This document shows, in pieces, positions 23,455 through 32,356 of a DNA stretch of 38,248 nucleotides. Location: contig JAHBSF010000055.1 of NCBI GenBank assembly GCA_019639255.1, positions 1-38,248 of the forward strand. The letters run 5' to 3'. Within the stretch, counting starts at the first letter, position 1. Every line of letters starts with the position of its first letter. The position numbers and the translations under genes are program-made. The notes beneath the pieces were generated by a model, which had not been told where the DNA came from, did no database searches, and saw only the letters and a program-made list of their open reading frames with translations. The stretch is from Acidobacteriota bacterium (GTDB lineage Bacteria; Acidobacteriota; Blastocatellia; RBC074).

Positions 23455-24267
23455 CTATTCCTGCCATTTGATCTTTTTGAAGTAGGTTCTGCGCCGCTCC
23501 TCTTCTTCCCAGGTAAGCGGCCCCGCATAACCCGCCAGATCCCAGCCAGTAAAAACGTTTGTCGTATTGGGATTCGTTATCTGATGTGCGTCGCCGGGTT
23601 TGACAAGCGGCGCTCTTAACGCATCCCTCGGCCACGACTGTTCGGGAAAATTCTGGTAGTACACGGTAAAGACCATCTCGCGCACGTGTGAGTAAACTTC
23701 CCTGAGTTTCTGCTGCGACGCCTGATCGCTCGATCCTTCGCCGCGAATGATCCTGTAGAGAAAATCCGCGCGTTGATTTTCATTCAACGCAGTGAATCTT
23801 CCGCCCAGGGCGTCAATGCATGCGCGATCGAAGAATTCCAGATCCTCATCCTTTATCTCGATCCTGCGGCTGACTTCATCCGTAATGCCGTGCCATTCCA
23901 GATCCCTGTAGCCCGGATCGGCCGGGGCAGATGGAATCAGCGTATCCCCAAGTGCAAACAGAATTCCATTGCGCGCAACTCCAGGGCCCGACGCCGCTGC
24001 ACCTAGCTCGCTCGGATGCAGCACGAAGTTTCGATCTCCGATCGGAAAACCTACGTGCAAAGAAGGAATCCTCGTCGCTTCCGCCTTCAATGCACCTGCC
24101 GATCCTCCTGCCGTTTCAGTCAGAGCGATCGATTCCGCGGGTGTAACATTTTTTATTGCGGCCGCGCCTACAATGGCGGCGGTTCCTGCGCCTGCACTCG
24201 TCTTGATGAAGTCGCGCCGCGAAAGATTCTTCTTTCTTTTTCGCTCTTTTGTATGACCTTTTTTCAT
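23455..24267 (-). CDS. Tat-exported gluconate 2-dehydrogenase subunit 3-like protein, long form
   Basis: 270 residues. A strongly basic N-terminus (KERKRKKN) leads into a twin-arginine signal, LSRRDFIKTSAGAGTAAIVG. The mature part matches its paralogue at 21478-22131: FALGDTLIPSAPADPGYRDL, LNENQRADFLYRIIRG, MVFTVYYQNFPE and WDLAGYAGPLTWEEEE. It carries about 50 more residues between the signal and the conserved part. No GMC gene is directly adjacent; it follows a double alpha/beta-hydrolase-like gene by 25 bases. It may partner one of the two GMC flavoproteins in trans, or the cytochrome upstream. Confidence 0.88.
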   Translation of the reverse strand: MKKGHTKERKRKKNLSRRDFIKTSAGAGTAAIVGAAAIKNVTPAESIALTETAGGSAGALKAEATRIPSLHVGFPIGDRNFVLHPSELGAAASGPGVARNGILFALGDTLIPSAPADPGYRDLEWHGITDEVSRRIEIKDEDLEFFDRACIDALGGRFTALNENQRADFLYRIIRGEGSSDQASQQKLREVYSHVREMVFTVYYQNFPEQSWPRDALRAPLVKPGDAHQITNPNTTNVFTGWDLAGYAGPLTWEEEERRRTYFKKIKWQE

Positions 24268-24292
24268 GATTTTTTCCCGTAGACTTTCCGCT

Positions 24293-25816
24293 TCATGGAA
24301 TGGTCAACTGCGGTTTCAGCCATCGCACGATCAGCGGTTCGATGCTCCTGTCCAGATCGAACAACTGATAACCAACCGATCCACCCTCGTACTCGAGCAG
24401 ATGGCTTCCCCGATCCTTGTGAATGCGGTAAAACTCGCGGAACGCCTGCGTAATCGGCGGCAATCCCTGACTTGCTACAAAAAGTATCGGGAATCCGGCC
24501 TTCTCCACATCCGGACTGTCCGGCATCCCGCCCAGCATCACAAACGACCGTATTCGCGCATCCCCGACAGATGCTTTTAATCCGTATTTCACTCCGATCG
24601 ACGAAGCCACGATTGCGATCCGATCCCTGCTGACTCCCTGTTGCCGCGCAAGAAACTCGGTCGCCGCTTTGACATCCAGGTATGCGTTATCGCGTTCCGG
24701 TTGCGGCAAATCGAAATACGAGCCTTTCCCCTGACTCCTGCCTCGCCCCCTGAAATCAAAATTGAGCACGGCCATTCCGGCAGCCGACAGCATCCGCTCC
24801 AGATCCTCAAAGACGCTGCGGTCAGTCAGGTAAGAATGTATAAGAATCACACCCGGCGCATCGGCGCCCGCCGTGCCCTGTGCAGGACGGAGATTCCCGT
24901 ATAACGTCCAACCGTCCTCGGTCCTGAAAGAAACCTCAACAGGCCCCGGCGCATCCTTTAGGCGAGCCGACAACCACTCGCCCACTACGGCTTCAAGAGT
25001 TTTTGCTTCCGGGTTCTTGTTGGCCCACATAATGAACATCGAATTGCCGGAGCCGATGTCCCTGAACAGCATCAAATCGCTCAATGGATGCTTCGACCGG
25101 CTGTAAGCCTCGGCCATATCCAGAAGCCCCGTCTTGTCCTCCTTGCTTGCAAGACAAAGCAGAGGCATATCCGGGCGCTCGCCGATGACTTCCTTCGCAG
25201 ATGAATTCATCCGTCCCGAAAGCAGCACCATAGCCCTTACGCGCTGATCCCCTATCGCGCCGTTCACAGCCGCTTCAGCGCTCGCTCCCTCGGCGACGAC
25301 TCCCAACCGGCCGCCATCAACCTGAGTGTGGTTCGCCAGAAATTTAATTCCTCCGACTACATCGAGATACACGCTCGACCGCTCGTCCGGCGGAAGCGAA
25401 CTGTAGTCCCGTCCGAACCGGCTGCGTCCGCGCCCCCTGATGTCGATCCTCAGTGTTATTACATTGCCGAGCGAGGATCTCAGCGACTGTTTAGCGAATG
25501 TGTTGACCCCCACCTGATGCTGGCCGCGATAAATATCGCGATCGTGTGCGGGAGAATGAACCAGCAAAACCGCGGGTACTTTTTCACCTGCCCGGACCGA
25601 CGCCGGTATGCTCAACGTGCCCTCAATCGTCCATCCGTCTTCGGTCGTATACGACACTTCGGATTCGCTGAACACAGGCGCCGATCCCGCGCCGCCGCTC
25701 TGCCCCGAACCAACCGTAATCATCCAGGGCAGCAGAACTGCGGCGGCGCACAGGATCAGCAATCCATTTTTTCTGCTCATCATCACGTCCATCCCGTTTC
25801 CGTGACCGTGTTTCAT
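24293..25816 (-). CDS. secreted double alpha/beta-hydrolase-fold protein retaining one elbow Ser
   Basis: 507 residues from ATG 25816, which overlaps the cytochrome stop (ATGA) and has GGGAG just upstream. The leader MMSRKNGLLILCAAAVLLPW is a signal peptide or anchor. Domain 1 starts TTEDGWTIEGTL and has LRIDIRGRGRS, elbow AEGAS (Gly for Ser) and loop SKEDK. Domain 2 starts RTEDGWTLYGNL and has LIHSYLTDRS and NFDFRGRGRS. Its elbow is ASSIG, so this is the only domain in the family here to keep Ser at the nucleophile position. The His loop is YEGGSVGYQLF, with Val instead of His, and the acid loop (SQGLPP) also lacks Asp. A normal hydrolase triad is therefore not complete. It is placed between a cytochrome c and a Tat-exported redox subunit. 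Confidence 0.9.
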   Translation of the reverse strand: MKHGHGNGMDVMMSRKNGLLILCAAAVLLPWMITVGSGQSGGAGSAPVFSESEVSYTTEDGWTIEGTLSIPASVRAGEKVPAVLLVHSPAHDRDIYRGQHQVGVNTFAKQSLRSSLGNVITLRIDIRGRGRSRFGRDYSSLPPDERSSVYLDVVGGIKFLANHTQVDGGRLGVVAEGASAEAAVNGAIGDQRVRAMVLLSGRMNSSAKEVIGERPDMPLLCLASKEDKTGLLDMAEAYSRSKHPLSDLMLFRDIGSGNSMFIMWANKNPEAKTLEAVVGEWLSARLKDAPGPVEVSFRTEDGWTLYGNLRPAQGTAGADAPGVILIHSYLTDRSVFEDLERMLSAAGMAVLNFDFRGRGRSQGKGSYFDLPQPERDNAYLDVKAATEFLARQQGVSRDRIAIVASSIGVKYGLKASVGDARIRSFVMLGGMPDSPDVEKAGFPILFVASQGLPPITQAFREFYRIHKDRGSHLLEYEGGSVGYQLFDLDRSIEPLIVRWLKPQLTIP

Positions 25817-26709
25817 TTCGCTCCCGGTGCAAGCGCGCCGGCAAGGTAACGTGCCGCGAGTTCGGATTCCTCGCGCGTTAATTGCGCTCCGCGCGAAACC
25901 ATATCGTCGACCGTGCGACGCCACTCGGCGGCGCTTTTTCGCTGCGCAGTCACCGTTCGCAGATTGTGGCATTGCACGCACGTAGCCAGTATCAACCCCT
26001 TGCCTTCCGCATCCGGCAAAGCCTGGGACGCATCTATTGGACGTGACGCCTGCATTCCGCCCGCGCCCGATGCGCTTCCCACAGCAGATGATGTTCGGCC
26101 GAAATGCTGCGCCAGGTAAGCGACAACTACGGATTCTTCACCCTGTTTCAACTCAGCACCCAGCCTCACCATATCTTTGACGCTCGCGCGCCACGCAGCC
26201 TCATCCTTTCTGCGCAGCGTGATTCGATCCAGCCCGTGACACTCCACGCACGCTTTCACGATCAAAGCCTTGCCCGAGCCTTCGGGGAGCGCAGCCGCTG
26301 AATTGGGATCTACTCCGGATGCACCGCCCGGTTGCAGAATCTGCGCGCCGGCATCCGCCGCCGGAGCGCCGGGCGGGAAACTCTTCGCAAGATAAGCCGA
26401 TATAACTGCAACTTCGCCCGGTTGAATCTGCGCCCCGCGCGCTACCATATCGAGAACCGTGCGATGCCACTCTCCGGCGTTCTTGCGCTGCTGAACAGTC
26501 GAAACCAGACTGTGACATTGCGTGCACGCAGCCAGTATCAACCCCTTGCCCTCGCCCTCAGGCATCAACTCCGATACGTCGCGCCGCCCGACTTCGCGCT
26601 TGACGCTGTCCTGCGCCGTGGATTCCCCGACGCCTAACCCTGCCGCCGCGCCGAACACTGCCGATGCGATCAGGATCAACACCCGTATTGTTCTTCGTTG
26701 AGATTTCAT
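25813..26709 (-). CDS. three-CxxCH periplasmic cytochrome c with internal triplication
   Basis: 298 residues. The signal-like leader RRTIRVLILIASAVFGAAAG is followed by three homologous blocks of about 75-90 residues. Each has a CxxCH haem site (CTQCH, CVECH, CVQCH), a basic-polar stretch, W, and D-M-V-x-x-G-A. The blocks are joined by Gly/Ala/Pro-rich linkers. Three c haems and this size fit an electron-transfer subunit; similar CxxCH modules accompany FAD- or PQQ-dependent dehydrogenases. No Met-rich or proximal enzyme domain is present. ATG 26709 is preferred; a GTG at 26715 overlapping the upstream TGA is an alternative. The gene overlaps its downstream neighbour by 4 bases. Confidence 0.92.
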   Translation of the reverse strand: MKSQRRTIRVLILIASAVFGAAAGLGVGESTAQDSVKREVGRRDVSELMPEGEGKGLILAACTQCHSLVSTVQQRKNAGEWHRTVLDMVARGAQIQPGEVAVISAYLAKSFPPGAPAADAGAQILQPGGASGVDPNSAAALPEGSGKALIVKACVECHGLDRITLRRKDEAAWRASVKDMVRLGAELKQGEESVVVAYLAQHFGRTSSAVGSASGAGGMQASRPIDASQALPDAEGKGLILATCVQCHNLRTVTAQRKSAAEWRRTVDDMVSRGAQLTREESELAARYLAGALAPGAK

Positions 26710-26711
26710 CG

Positions 26712-28595
26712 TCACACCTGACGCGAGCGCCGTTTCGCTACCGAATACTCCGGATACCAGGTAGATTCGGCCCCAATGCCGCTGCGTTCGACTACCATAT
26801 CAATCAGGTAGGGCCGCCCCTCGCGCGTAGCCCTGATGGCGCGGCCGAGCGCGGCTTTGATGTCGCCGGGATTCGACACAACCTCCCCCGCTATGCCGAA
26901 ACCCGATGCAATGCGCGCGTAATCAACATCGGGGCTGCCCAGATAGCAGTACATATCCTTGCCCGTCTGCCCCTGTTTACCCATCTTGCCGAGTATCCGC
27001 TGCCGAGGTTCGTTGTAACTCCGGTTGTTCATCACAATAGTGATTACCGGAACCTCATAGCGCGCCATACTCCAAAGAGCTTCGCTTTGCCCGAACAGGA
27101 ATGCCCCGTCGCCCACTATCGACAATACCTGCTGATTGGGGCGGGCCAGTTTTGCTCCGACGCCGAGCCCTACGCCCCATCCGAGCGCCTGATGAATGCT
27201 GCGGCCGATTCGGGTTCTTCCGCCGTCGCGAGTCCTGAGATAGCTGAAGATCTTTGTTTTCTCAGTACTGAGTTCATCCACGATCAGCGCGTCGGGATCG
27301 AGAGCCGCATCCAGTTCCAAAGCAACACGCGGCCAGGAAATCGGATTATTGTCCCAATGCGCTTTTGCGACCGCCTGCAGGGATTCGCGCATAGACTTGT
27401 CAAACGCTCTCACGGCCTCGATACGCGGCGCGGCAATCGACGCCAGCCGCTGTGCTGTGGCCATCCCCTTAATCGCTGCGACAATGTCCTCGACTACCTG
27501 TCCGGCGTCGGCAGCCATCGGCACATCTGCCGGATGCACTTTGCCGAGCTCATCCACCGCCGTGGTAGCGTGAATCGTTTTTGCCCGCCCCGGATTCGGC
27601 ATGCTGCCCCCAAGTACGAGCAAGACATCCACATTTCGGGGGAACCGCACCGTAGGCGTGTATTCTGCGTTGACAAACAGCGGATGATCGGTCGGGAACG
27701 TATCCACCCAGGAATCGATAAGCACGCGCATTGCCGGTATACCGAGCAATTCCGCCAATTCGATACAGCCCTTGCGTGCGCCGCTCATCCACGCTTCGTG
27801 CGATATGCACATCGCTGGGCTTTTGGCTTCGATCAGCATGCGCGCTGCTTTTTCAATGGCCTCGGGCGGCGCCTTGATTTTCGCAGGAACATTGAATCTC
27901 TCCTGGGGGATGATCGTGGCTCTAACGCCGTCGCGCGCCAGTATGTCTTCGGGATACGTCATCATTACCGGGCCGCCCGGCGGCGTGTATGCAACCTTGA
28001 TCGCCCTGCGCGTGAGGTCCGGGATCAGGTCCGGATGTTGCGCCATCCAGCGCCACTTGGAATTGGAATCCGCAGCGCCGAGGAGGTTGCGCCCGCCGTA
28101 CATGCCTTCACGATCCTCGTACTCGATCGGAACCATGTCGGTCAGCACAACTACCGGTAACCCGGCCGTCATTGCGTTGTACATATTCGACGATGCGTGC
28201 GGCGCGCCCGCTACCGACATCATCGCAACCCCGACGCGGCCGGAAGCCATTGCAATACCCGATGCAATTGCTACGCCGACTCCCTCTTCCACTGCAAGAA
28301 TCGGACGGATCTTCGGGTGATCAACCATCGCATCCAGAACATTCCTCAAATGCGAGGAGTTGGACACTACGACGTTCTCGACTCCTGCTGCGATCAACTG
28401 CTCGACAAGCAACTCCCCGCCCGTACCCTGAACGACCTTTGCTCCATCCGCGCCGTTCTGAGCCGCTTCAACGGAAGCAAGTGAGCCGAGCACTTCGCGT
28501 GCAGCCGCGGCAGTGAATCCGGCTGCCGTCATCTTCCTGATAAACCCGCGCCTGGTAATATCGCGATTGAGATAACCATAAACGAGATCACGCAT
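26712..28595 (-). CDS. thiamine-diphosphate-dependent enzyme with N-terminal Tat-like leader
   Basis: 627 residues. The first 45 contain TRRGFIRKMTAAGFTAAAA, a twin-arginine-type leader (RR at 15-16). The remainder is a full ThDP enzyme of the acetolactate synthase/benzoylformate decarboxylase family. The N-terminal PYR domain has catalytic Glu104 in VEEGVGVAIASGIA. A middle domain is followed by a PP domain carrying GDGAFLFGQSEALWSMARY...MNN (GDG-x25-NN), the metal-diphosphate site. GGGGA six bases before the ATG supports the start, so the leader is genuinely part of the gene. ThDP enzymes are normally cytoplasmic; export of a folded cofactor enzyme by Tat is plausible but unproven. The reaction, most likely 2-oxo acid decarboxylation or carboligation, is not assignable. 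It is followed by the CxxCH cytochrome. Confidence 0.9.
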   Translation of the reverse strand: MRDLVYGYLNRDITRRGFIRKMTAAGFTAAAAREVLGSLASVEAAQNGADGAKVVQGTGGELLVEQLIAAGVENVVVSNSSHLRNVLDAMVDHPKIRPILAVEEGVGVAIASGIAMASGRVGVAMMSVAGAPHASSNMYNAMTAGLPVVVLTDMVPIEYEDREGMYGGRNLLGAADSNSKWRWMAQHPDLIPDLTRRAIKVAYTPPGGPVMMTYPEDILARDGVRATIIPQERFNVPAKIKAPPEAIEKAARMLIEAKSPAMCISHEAWMSGARKGCIELAELLGIPAMRVLIDSWVDTFPTDHPLFVNAEYTPTVRFPRNVDVLLVLGGSMPNPGRAKTIHATTAVDELGKVHPADVPMAADAGQVVEDIVAAIKGMATAQRLASIAAPRIEAVRAFDKSMRESLQAVAKAHWDNNPISWPRVALELDAALDPDALIVDELSTEKTKIFSYLRTRDGGRTRIGRSIHQALGWGVGLGVGAKLARPNQQVLSIVGDGAFLFGQSEALWSMARYEVPVITIVMNNRSYNEPRQRILGKMGKQGQTGKDMYCYLGSPDVDYARIASGFGIAGEVVSNPGDIKAALGRAIRATREGRPYLIDMVVERSGIGAESTWYPEYSVAKRRSRQV

Positions 28596-28619
28596 ATCAT
28601 TTCCCCAAATGACCGGACA

Positions 28620-31541
28620 TCAACGCCCGGAGGTTTTGCCGTCTGTCAGCAGTTTTTCTATCCACAAGGGACGCTCAAGCCTGGGTTTCGGAGTCGGTCC
28701 CTTGTAATCGGCGTGATATGTGCGGTCGATCTCCCGCCCGTTCTTGAAAACCATTTCAACCCGCCGCAGGTTGCCTATGTCTTCAAGCGGATCAGCGCCC
28801 AGCACTACAAGATCGGCCAACTTACCCCCAGCAATCGTTCCGAGGTTTCGCCCCTGCCCGAGAAAATTCGCATTGTCACGCGTGCCGGCGGTTATGGCCC
28901 TCATCGGTGTGAATCCCACGTCTACCAGCATCATCAGTTCCCGCAGCAAACTCAGACCCGGAACGGATATCAATGTGTCGGAACCGGCAAGCACGCGCCC
29001 GCCGACCTTTTCATACGGCTTCATATAAGCCTGCACCTTGCGCCATCCGGCTTTCACCTCGGCAAGGTCTTCGGCGTTTTTGATGTCGTAAAGCGCCGAT
29101 GTAGCCCATACCTGACGTATGTAGTTCGGCACATACTCAAGCGAGGGATTTTTTGAATACTCGGCATCCTCGCGAGCAAATTCGTCCCTGCGATCGGACG
29201 CAAAACGCCACCAGTTGGCCATAGTCGGTATGAGCGCCACTTTCCTTGCAGCCAGAAATTTCACCAGTTCTTCCGCCCTCGCATCGTCGATATGGGCGAA
29301 GGCTTTCAGTTCGGTGACGAAGCGCTGCACGTCGGTTAGCGCGGGATCGGGCTTCAAATGACGCGTAGCGGTTGCTTCGACTATTCCCGTCGCGTGCTCG
29401 AGCCCGTCTATGCCGGCAAGCGCCGCCTCGCGCGCACTCGTGTTTACGAGATGCCCTGTAACGGGAATGCCGAGTCGATGCGCGGCTTTGACCGCAGCAC
29501 GAATCAATTCGGGAGTGCTCTTTTCGCGCAATTTGATTGCAGCAACTCCGCGCGAGTGCAGCAACTCCACGGCCCTGCCTGCCTGTACCGGGTCATCCAG
29601 TCCTATGTGATGGTCACGAACCGGCGGCGGAGCATCGATTCCGTTTCCTACATAAAAAAACCGAGGACCCCGCGCACGCCCCGACTCGATGTCGTCTCGA
29701 ACCTGCCTGCACCATACGGCGTCATTCCCCAGATCCTTTATCGTCGTAACGCCGTGCGCCAGAAACATCTCTCCCATCCATGAATCGAAATGCACGTGCA
29801 TGTCGATCAGGCCCGGGATGACGTACTTCCCGCCAATGTCGATTACACGCGCAGACTGCGGCACCCGAACCTTCCCCGCCCGCCCGACGCTGACGATGCG
29901 ATCGCCGCGTATGACGATCACTCCGTTTCTGATTGGAGCGCCGCCCTCTCCATCAATCACCGTAGCGCCTACAAGAGCTAGCACACCTGCTCGCTGATTT
30001 GCCTCCATCGGGACACCTGCAGATGGAAACGCAGTCTCATTCCCCGCCTTCTTTTCTATTCCGTTTGTTCCGGGGTTGGCGGCTTCCTCGTTCAGTCGCC
30101 GCTCTATCCATAACGGCCGTTCAAGCGTTCTTCTGCGTGTCGGAACGGAAAAATCCGGATGATAATTCGTGTCTTCTACGCGCCCGTCCTTGATCACCAT
30201 ATCGACCCGGCGCAGCGCAGTTATATCCACAAGCGGATCGGCATTGACCACTACAAGGTCTGCAAGCTTGCCGCGCTCTATCGTCCCCAATTCAGAACCT
30301 CGGCCCAGAAACTCCGCGTTGTCGCGCGTGGCCATCGCGATCACCTGTCGGGTTGTGAACCCGGCGTTCACGAGCATCTGCATCTCACGCTGCAGGCTCA
30401 GACCCGGCACCGATAAATACGTATCCGATCCCACGAGCACCCGCCCGCCTTTACTGTAATGCCTCAACAGCAACTCACGGATTTTCTCCCACCCGGTTTT
30501 GACAAGCGCCGCGTCCCCGGCTTTTTCGAGCTTGTAAATCGCCGACGTTTCCCACATTCGCCGCGCATCAGCGGGCACATATGCAAGAAGCGGATTCGAC
30601 GCAAACTCTGCGTCTTCGCGCGCATATTCATCCAGCCTCTCCGACACCATGCGCCACCGCCCGCTTATGGTAGGAATCAGCGCTACTTTTTTCTGTACCA
30701 GCAGATCATCGAGAATCGCCGCCTTCTTTGGATTGATGAGCGCGTATGATTTTCGCTCCTCGATGTATCTGACATATTCGTTGAGCGCATCGAGATCGGT
30801 TTCAAGCGGACGATCCCAGGTCGCCTGCACCACACCGCTGACGTGTTCGAGTCCGTCGATTCCGGCAAGCGCCGCTTCGCGCGCATCCACTTTGCGAATA
30901 TGTCCGGTTACGCGCATCCCGAGCCTGTGCGCCTCGGCTGTAATCACGCGCAACAGGTCCGCCGTCATCTTCTCGCGCACCTTGACGGCAACGGCGCCGC
31001 GCTCGTGCAACAGTTGTACGACCCGGCGCGCAGTCTCAGGATTCTCGATGCCGATGAAGTGCTCCCTCGCGGGCGGCGGCGCATCCAGCCCGTTTCCGGT
31101 GAAGAACAGACGCGGCCCGCGCGCCAGCCGCTTATCGATTTCCTCGCTCGCCGTCGCTGCCCATTCGACGTAATTGCCTACGTCCTTGACCGTAGTCACA
31201 CCGTGCGCCAGGAAAAGCTCACCCATCCAATCGTTGTAATGAACATGAATGTCGATCAGGCCCGGGAGTATGAACTTGCCCGATATATCCAAATGCTTTG
31301 CCCGTGCGGGTACAACGACACTTCCGCGCCTGCCTACGGCCGAAATCCGATTTCCCTCGATAACGACTACAGCATCCCTGAGCGGCGCACCTCCCCTGCC
31401 GTCGATCAACGTTCCGCCTGCAAGAACGGTGATTTCAGGTGCAGCCGGAGATTGCCCGAACCCGGAAATACAAGCCCAAAGCAGCGCGCAAACGCCGATT
31501 ACGATTGCACTGCCGGTCCGAATGTTTCGTAAAGCAATCAT
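28620..31541 (-). CDS. tandem fusion of two metal-dependent amidohydrolases
   Basis: 973 residues from ATG 31541 (a longer in-frame start lies within the upstream gene). The leader IRTGSAIVIGVCALLWACISG is a signal peptide. Two complete amidohydrolase domains follow (about 35-490 and 525-970). Each opens with a GxTLIDGxGG-like strand and closes LERPLWIE. Each has HxH (DIHVHYN, DMHVHFD), the Lys expected to be carbamylated (VKVREK, IKLREK), TGH, GLEH and the final metal Asp (VGSDTYLSVPG, AGSDTLISVPG), so both active sites look intact. A linker, NPGTNGIEKKAGNET, joins them and the second copy still has an internal Met at its natural start. Such enzymes hydrolyse amide, ester or dipeptide bonds (prolidase-like imidopeptidases among them). 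A related single-domain gene is at 36735-38123. Confidence 0.9.
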   Translation of the reverse strand: MIALRNIRTGSAIVIGVCALLWACISGFGQSPAAPEITVLAGGTLIDGRGGAPLRDAVVVIEGNRISAVGRRGSVVVPARAKHLDISGKFILPGLIDIHVHYNDWMGELFLAHGVTTVKDVGNYVEWAATASEEIDKRLARGPRLFFTGNGLDAPPPAREHFIGIENPETARRVVQLLHERGAVAVKVREKMTADLLRVITAEAHRLGMRVTGHIRKVDAREAALAGIDGLEHVSGVVQATWDRPLETDLDALNEYVRYIEERKSYALINPKKAAILDDLLVQKKVALIPTISGRWRMVSERLDEYAREDAEFASNPLLAYVPADARRMWETSAIYKLEKAGDAALVKTGWEKIRELLLRHYSKGGRVLVGSDTYLSVPGLSLQREMQMLVNAGFTTRQVIAMATRDNAEFLGRGSELGTIERGKLADLVVVNADPLVDITALRRVDMVIKDGRVEDTNYHPDFSVPTRRRTLERPLWIERRLNEEAANPGTNGIEKKAGNETAFPSAGVPMEANQRAGVLALVGATVIDGEGGAPIRNGVIVIRGDRIVSVGRAGKVRVPQSARVIDIGGKYVIPGLIDMHVHFDSWMGEMFLAHGVTTIKDLGNDAVWCRQVRDDIESGRARGPRFFYVGNGIDAPPPVRDHHIGLDDPVQAGRAVELLHSRGVAAIKLREKSTPELIRAAVKAAHRLGIPVTGHLVNTSAREAALAGIDGLEHATGIVEATATRHLKPDPALTDVQRFVTELKAFAHIDDARAEELVKFLAARKVALIPTMANWWRFASDRRDEFAREDAEYSKNPSLEYVPNYIRQVWATSALYDIKNAEDLAEVKAGWRKVQAYMKPYEKVGGRVLAGSDTLISVPGLSLLRELMMLVDVGFTPMRAITAGTRDNANFLGQGRNLGTIAGGKLADLVVLGADPLEDIGNLRRVEMVFKNGREIDRTYHADYKGPTPKPRLERPLWIEKLLTDGKTSGR
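30058..30072. repeat. possible repeat fragment inside the amidohydrolase fusion linker
   Basis: ATTCCGTTTGTTCCG matches the right arm of the intergenic repeat (TTTGTTCCG core, preceded by TTCCG). It falls exactly in the coding linker between the two fused amidohydrolase domains. The match is only about 14 bases, so chance is possible. Confidence 0.35.
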
Positions 31542-31549
31542 CTGAGTAA

Positions 31550-32356
31550 TCAATTCTTTCGTGCTCTGGATACGGCGGCCGTTGCCGTCAACCGCTCGAT
31601 CATCCACTCCGCCGCGATTTCGTCGATCGGGCGTTCGGCTGGCCGCTCGAAACGAAATGTGCTGAACATCGTCGTCCCCATAGCGAGTCCCTCAAAAATC
31701 CGCAAACGACTCGCTTTGCTTTTCGATGCAAGATAGACATCGGTCATATCCCTGAAACCGCGCCGGTCTTCCTTGCTTGCCATGCAATACACGGCCGCCC
31801 GGCTCGCTGCGCCTGCTGCTTTCGCTTCAGCGCCCAAGCGCCCCGAGATCAGTATGAATGCCTTTACGCGCCGATCCCCGGCAGCGGCAATCAGTGCGGC
31901 ATCGGCGGAATCCTGCTCGGCGACAATTCCAATTCGGCCGGCGTCCACGCCCGGTTGCGAAGCGAGAAAATCAATGGCAGCGGTAATATCGATCCGCACT
32001 GCTTCGCGCTCCGACGGCGCAAGAGAATTGAATACCCGGGGTTCGCGGCTTGCGCCTCGTCCGCGTATGTCTATTCTCAACGTAGCGGTATCTGCGCGTC
32101 CGAGCGTTTGCGGGATGCCCGGTGCATTGATGTTTCCGTAAGCATCGCTTTCGTGGCGCGAAGCGTGCACGAAAACCGCACCGGGCGCTTTCACGGCTCC
32201 ACTCGGAATAAAAAGCGACCCGCTGATTCGCCATCCATCCGGAGTTGTAAAATTTACTTCGCTTTCCTTCATCTCGTTATTCACAGATCCGGCTGCCGCG
32301 CCCCACATCAATGAAACTACGGTGATGGAGTACATCACGGCGCGAACGGTTCTCAT
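31550..32356 (-). CDS. secreted single alpha/beta-hydrolase-fold protein, probable pseudoenzyme
   Basis: 268 residues from ATG 32356, sharing ATGA with the end of the preceding gene and placed after AAGGG. It has a leader, AVMYSITVVSLMWGAAAGS, and one alpha/beta-hydrolase domain equivalent to the first domain of the tandem members: TTPDGWRISGSL, FVHASRHESDAY, LRIDIRGRGAS, elbow AEQDS (Gln at the nucleophile position), acid loop SKEDRRG and the end loop FEGLAMGTTMF with Met in the His position. It lacks the second domain, which is instead found in the gene immediately upstream. Together the two resemble a split or partly duplicated tandem protein. It is 8 bases upstream of the amidohydrolase fusion. 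Confidence 0.88.
   Translation of the reverse strand: MRTVRAVMYSITVVSLMWGAAAGSVNNEMKESEVNFTTPDGWRISGSLFIPSGAVKAPGAVFVHASRHESDAYGNINAPGIPQTLGRADTATLRIDIRGRGASREPRVFNSLAPSEREAVRIDITAAIDFLASQPGVDAGRIGIVAEQDSADAALIAAAGDRRVKAFILISGRLGAEAKAAGAASRAAVYCMASKEDRRGFRDMTDVYLASKSKASRLRIFEGLAMGTTMFSTFRFERPAERPIDEIAAEWMIERLTATAAVSRARKN

Noticed and set aside
26664-28160. Long plus-strand reading frame (498 codons) opposite the ThDP enzyme
   Set aside because: It is the antisense of a gene with clear family motifs; the protein is Arg/His/Cys-rich with no domain, typical of a shadow frame in GC-rich DNA.
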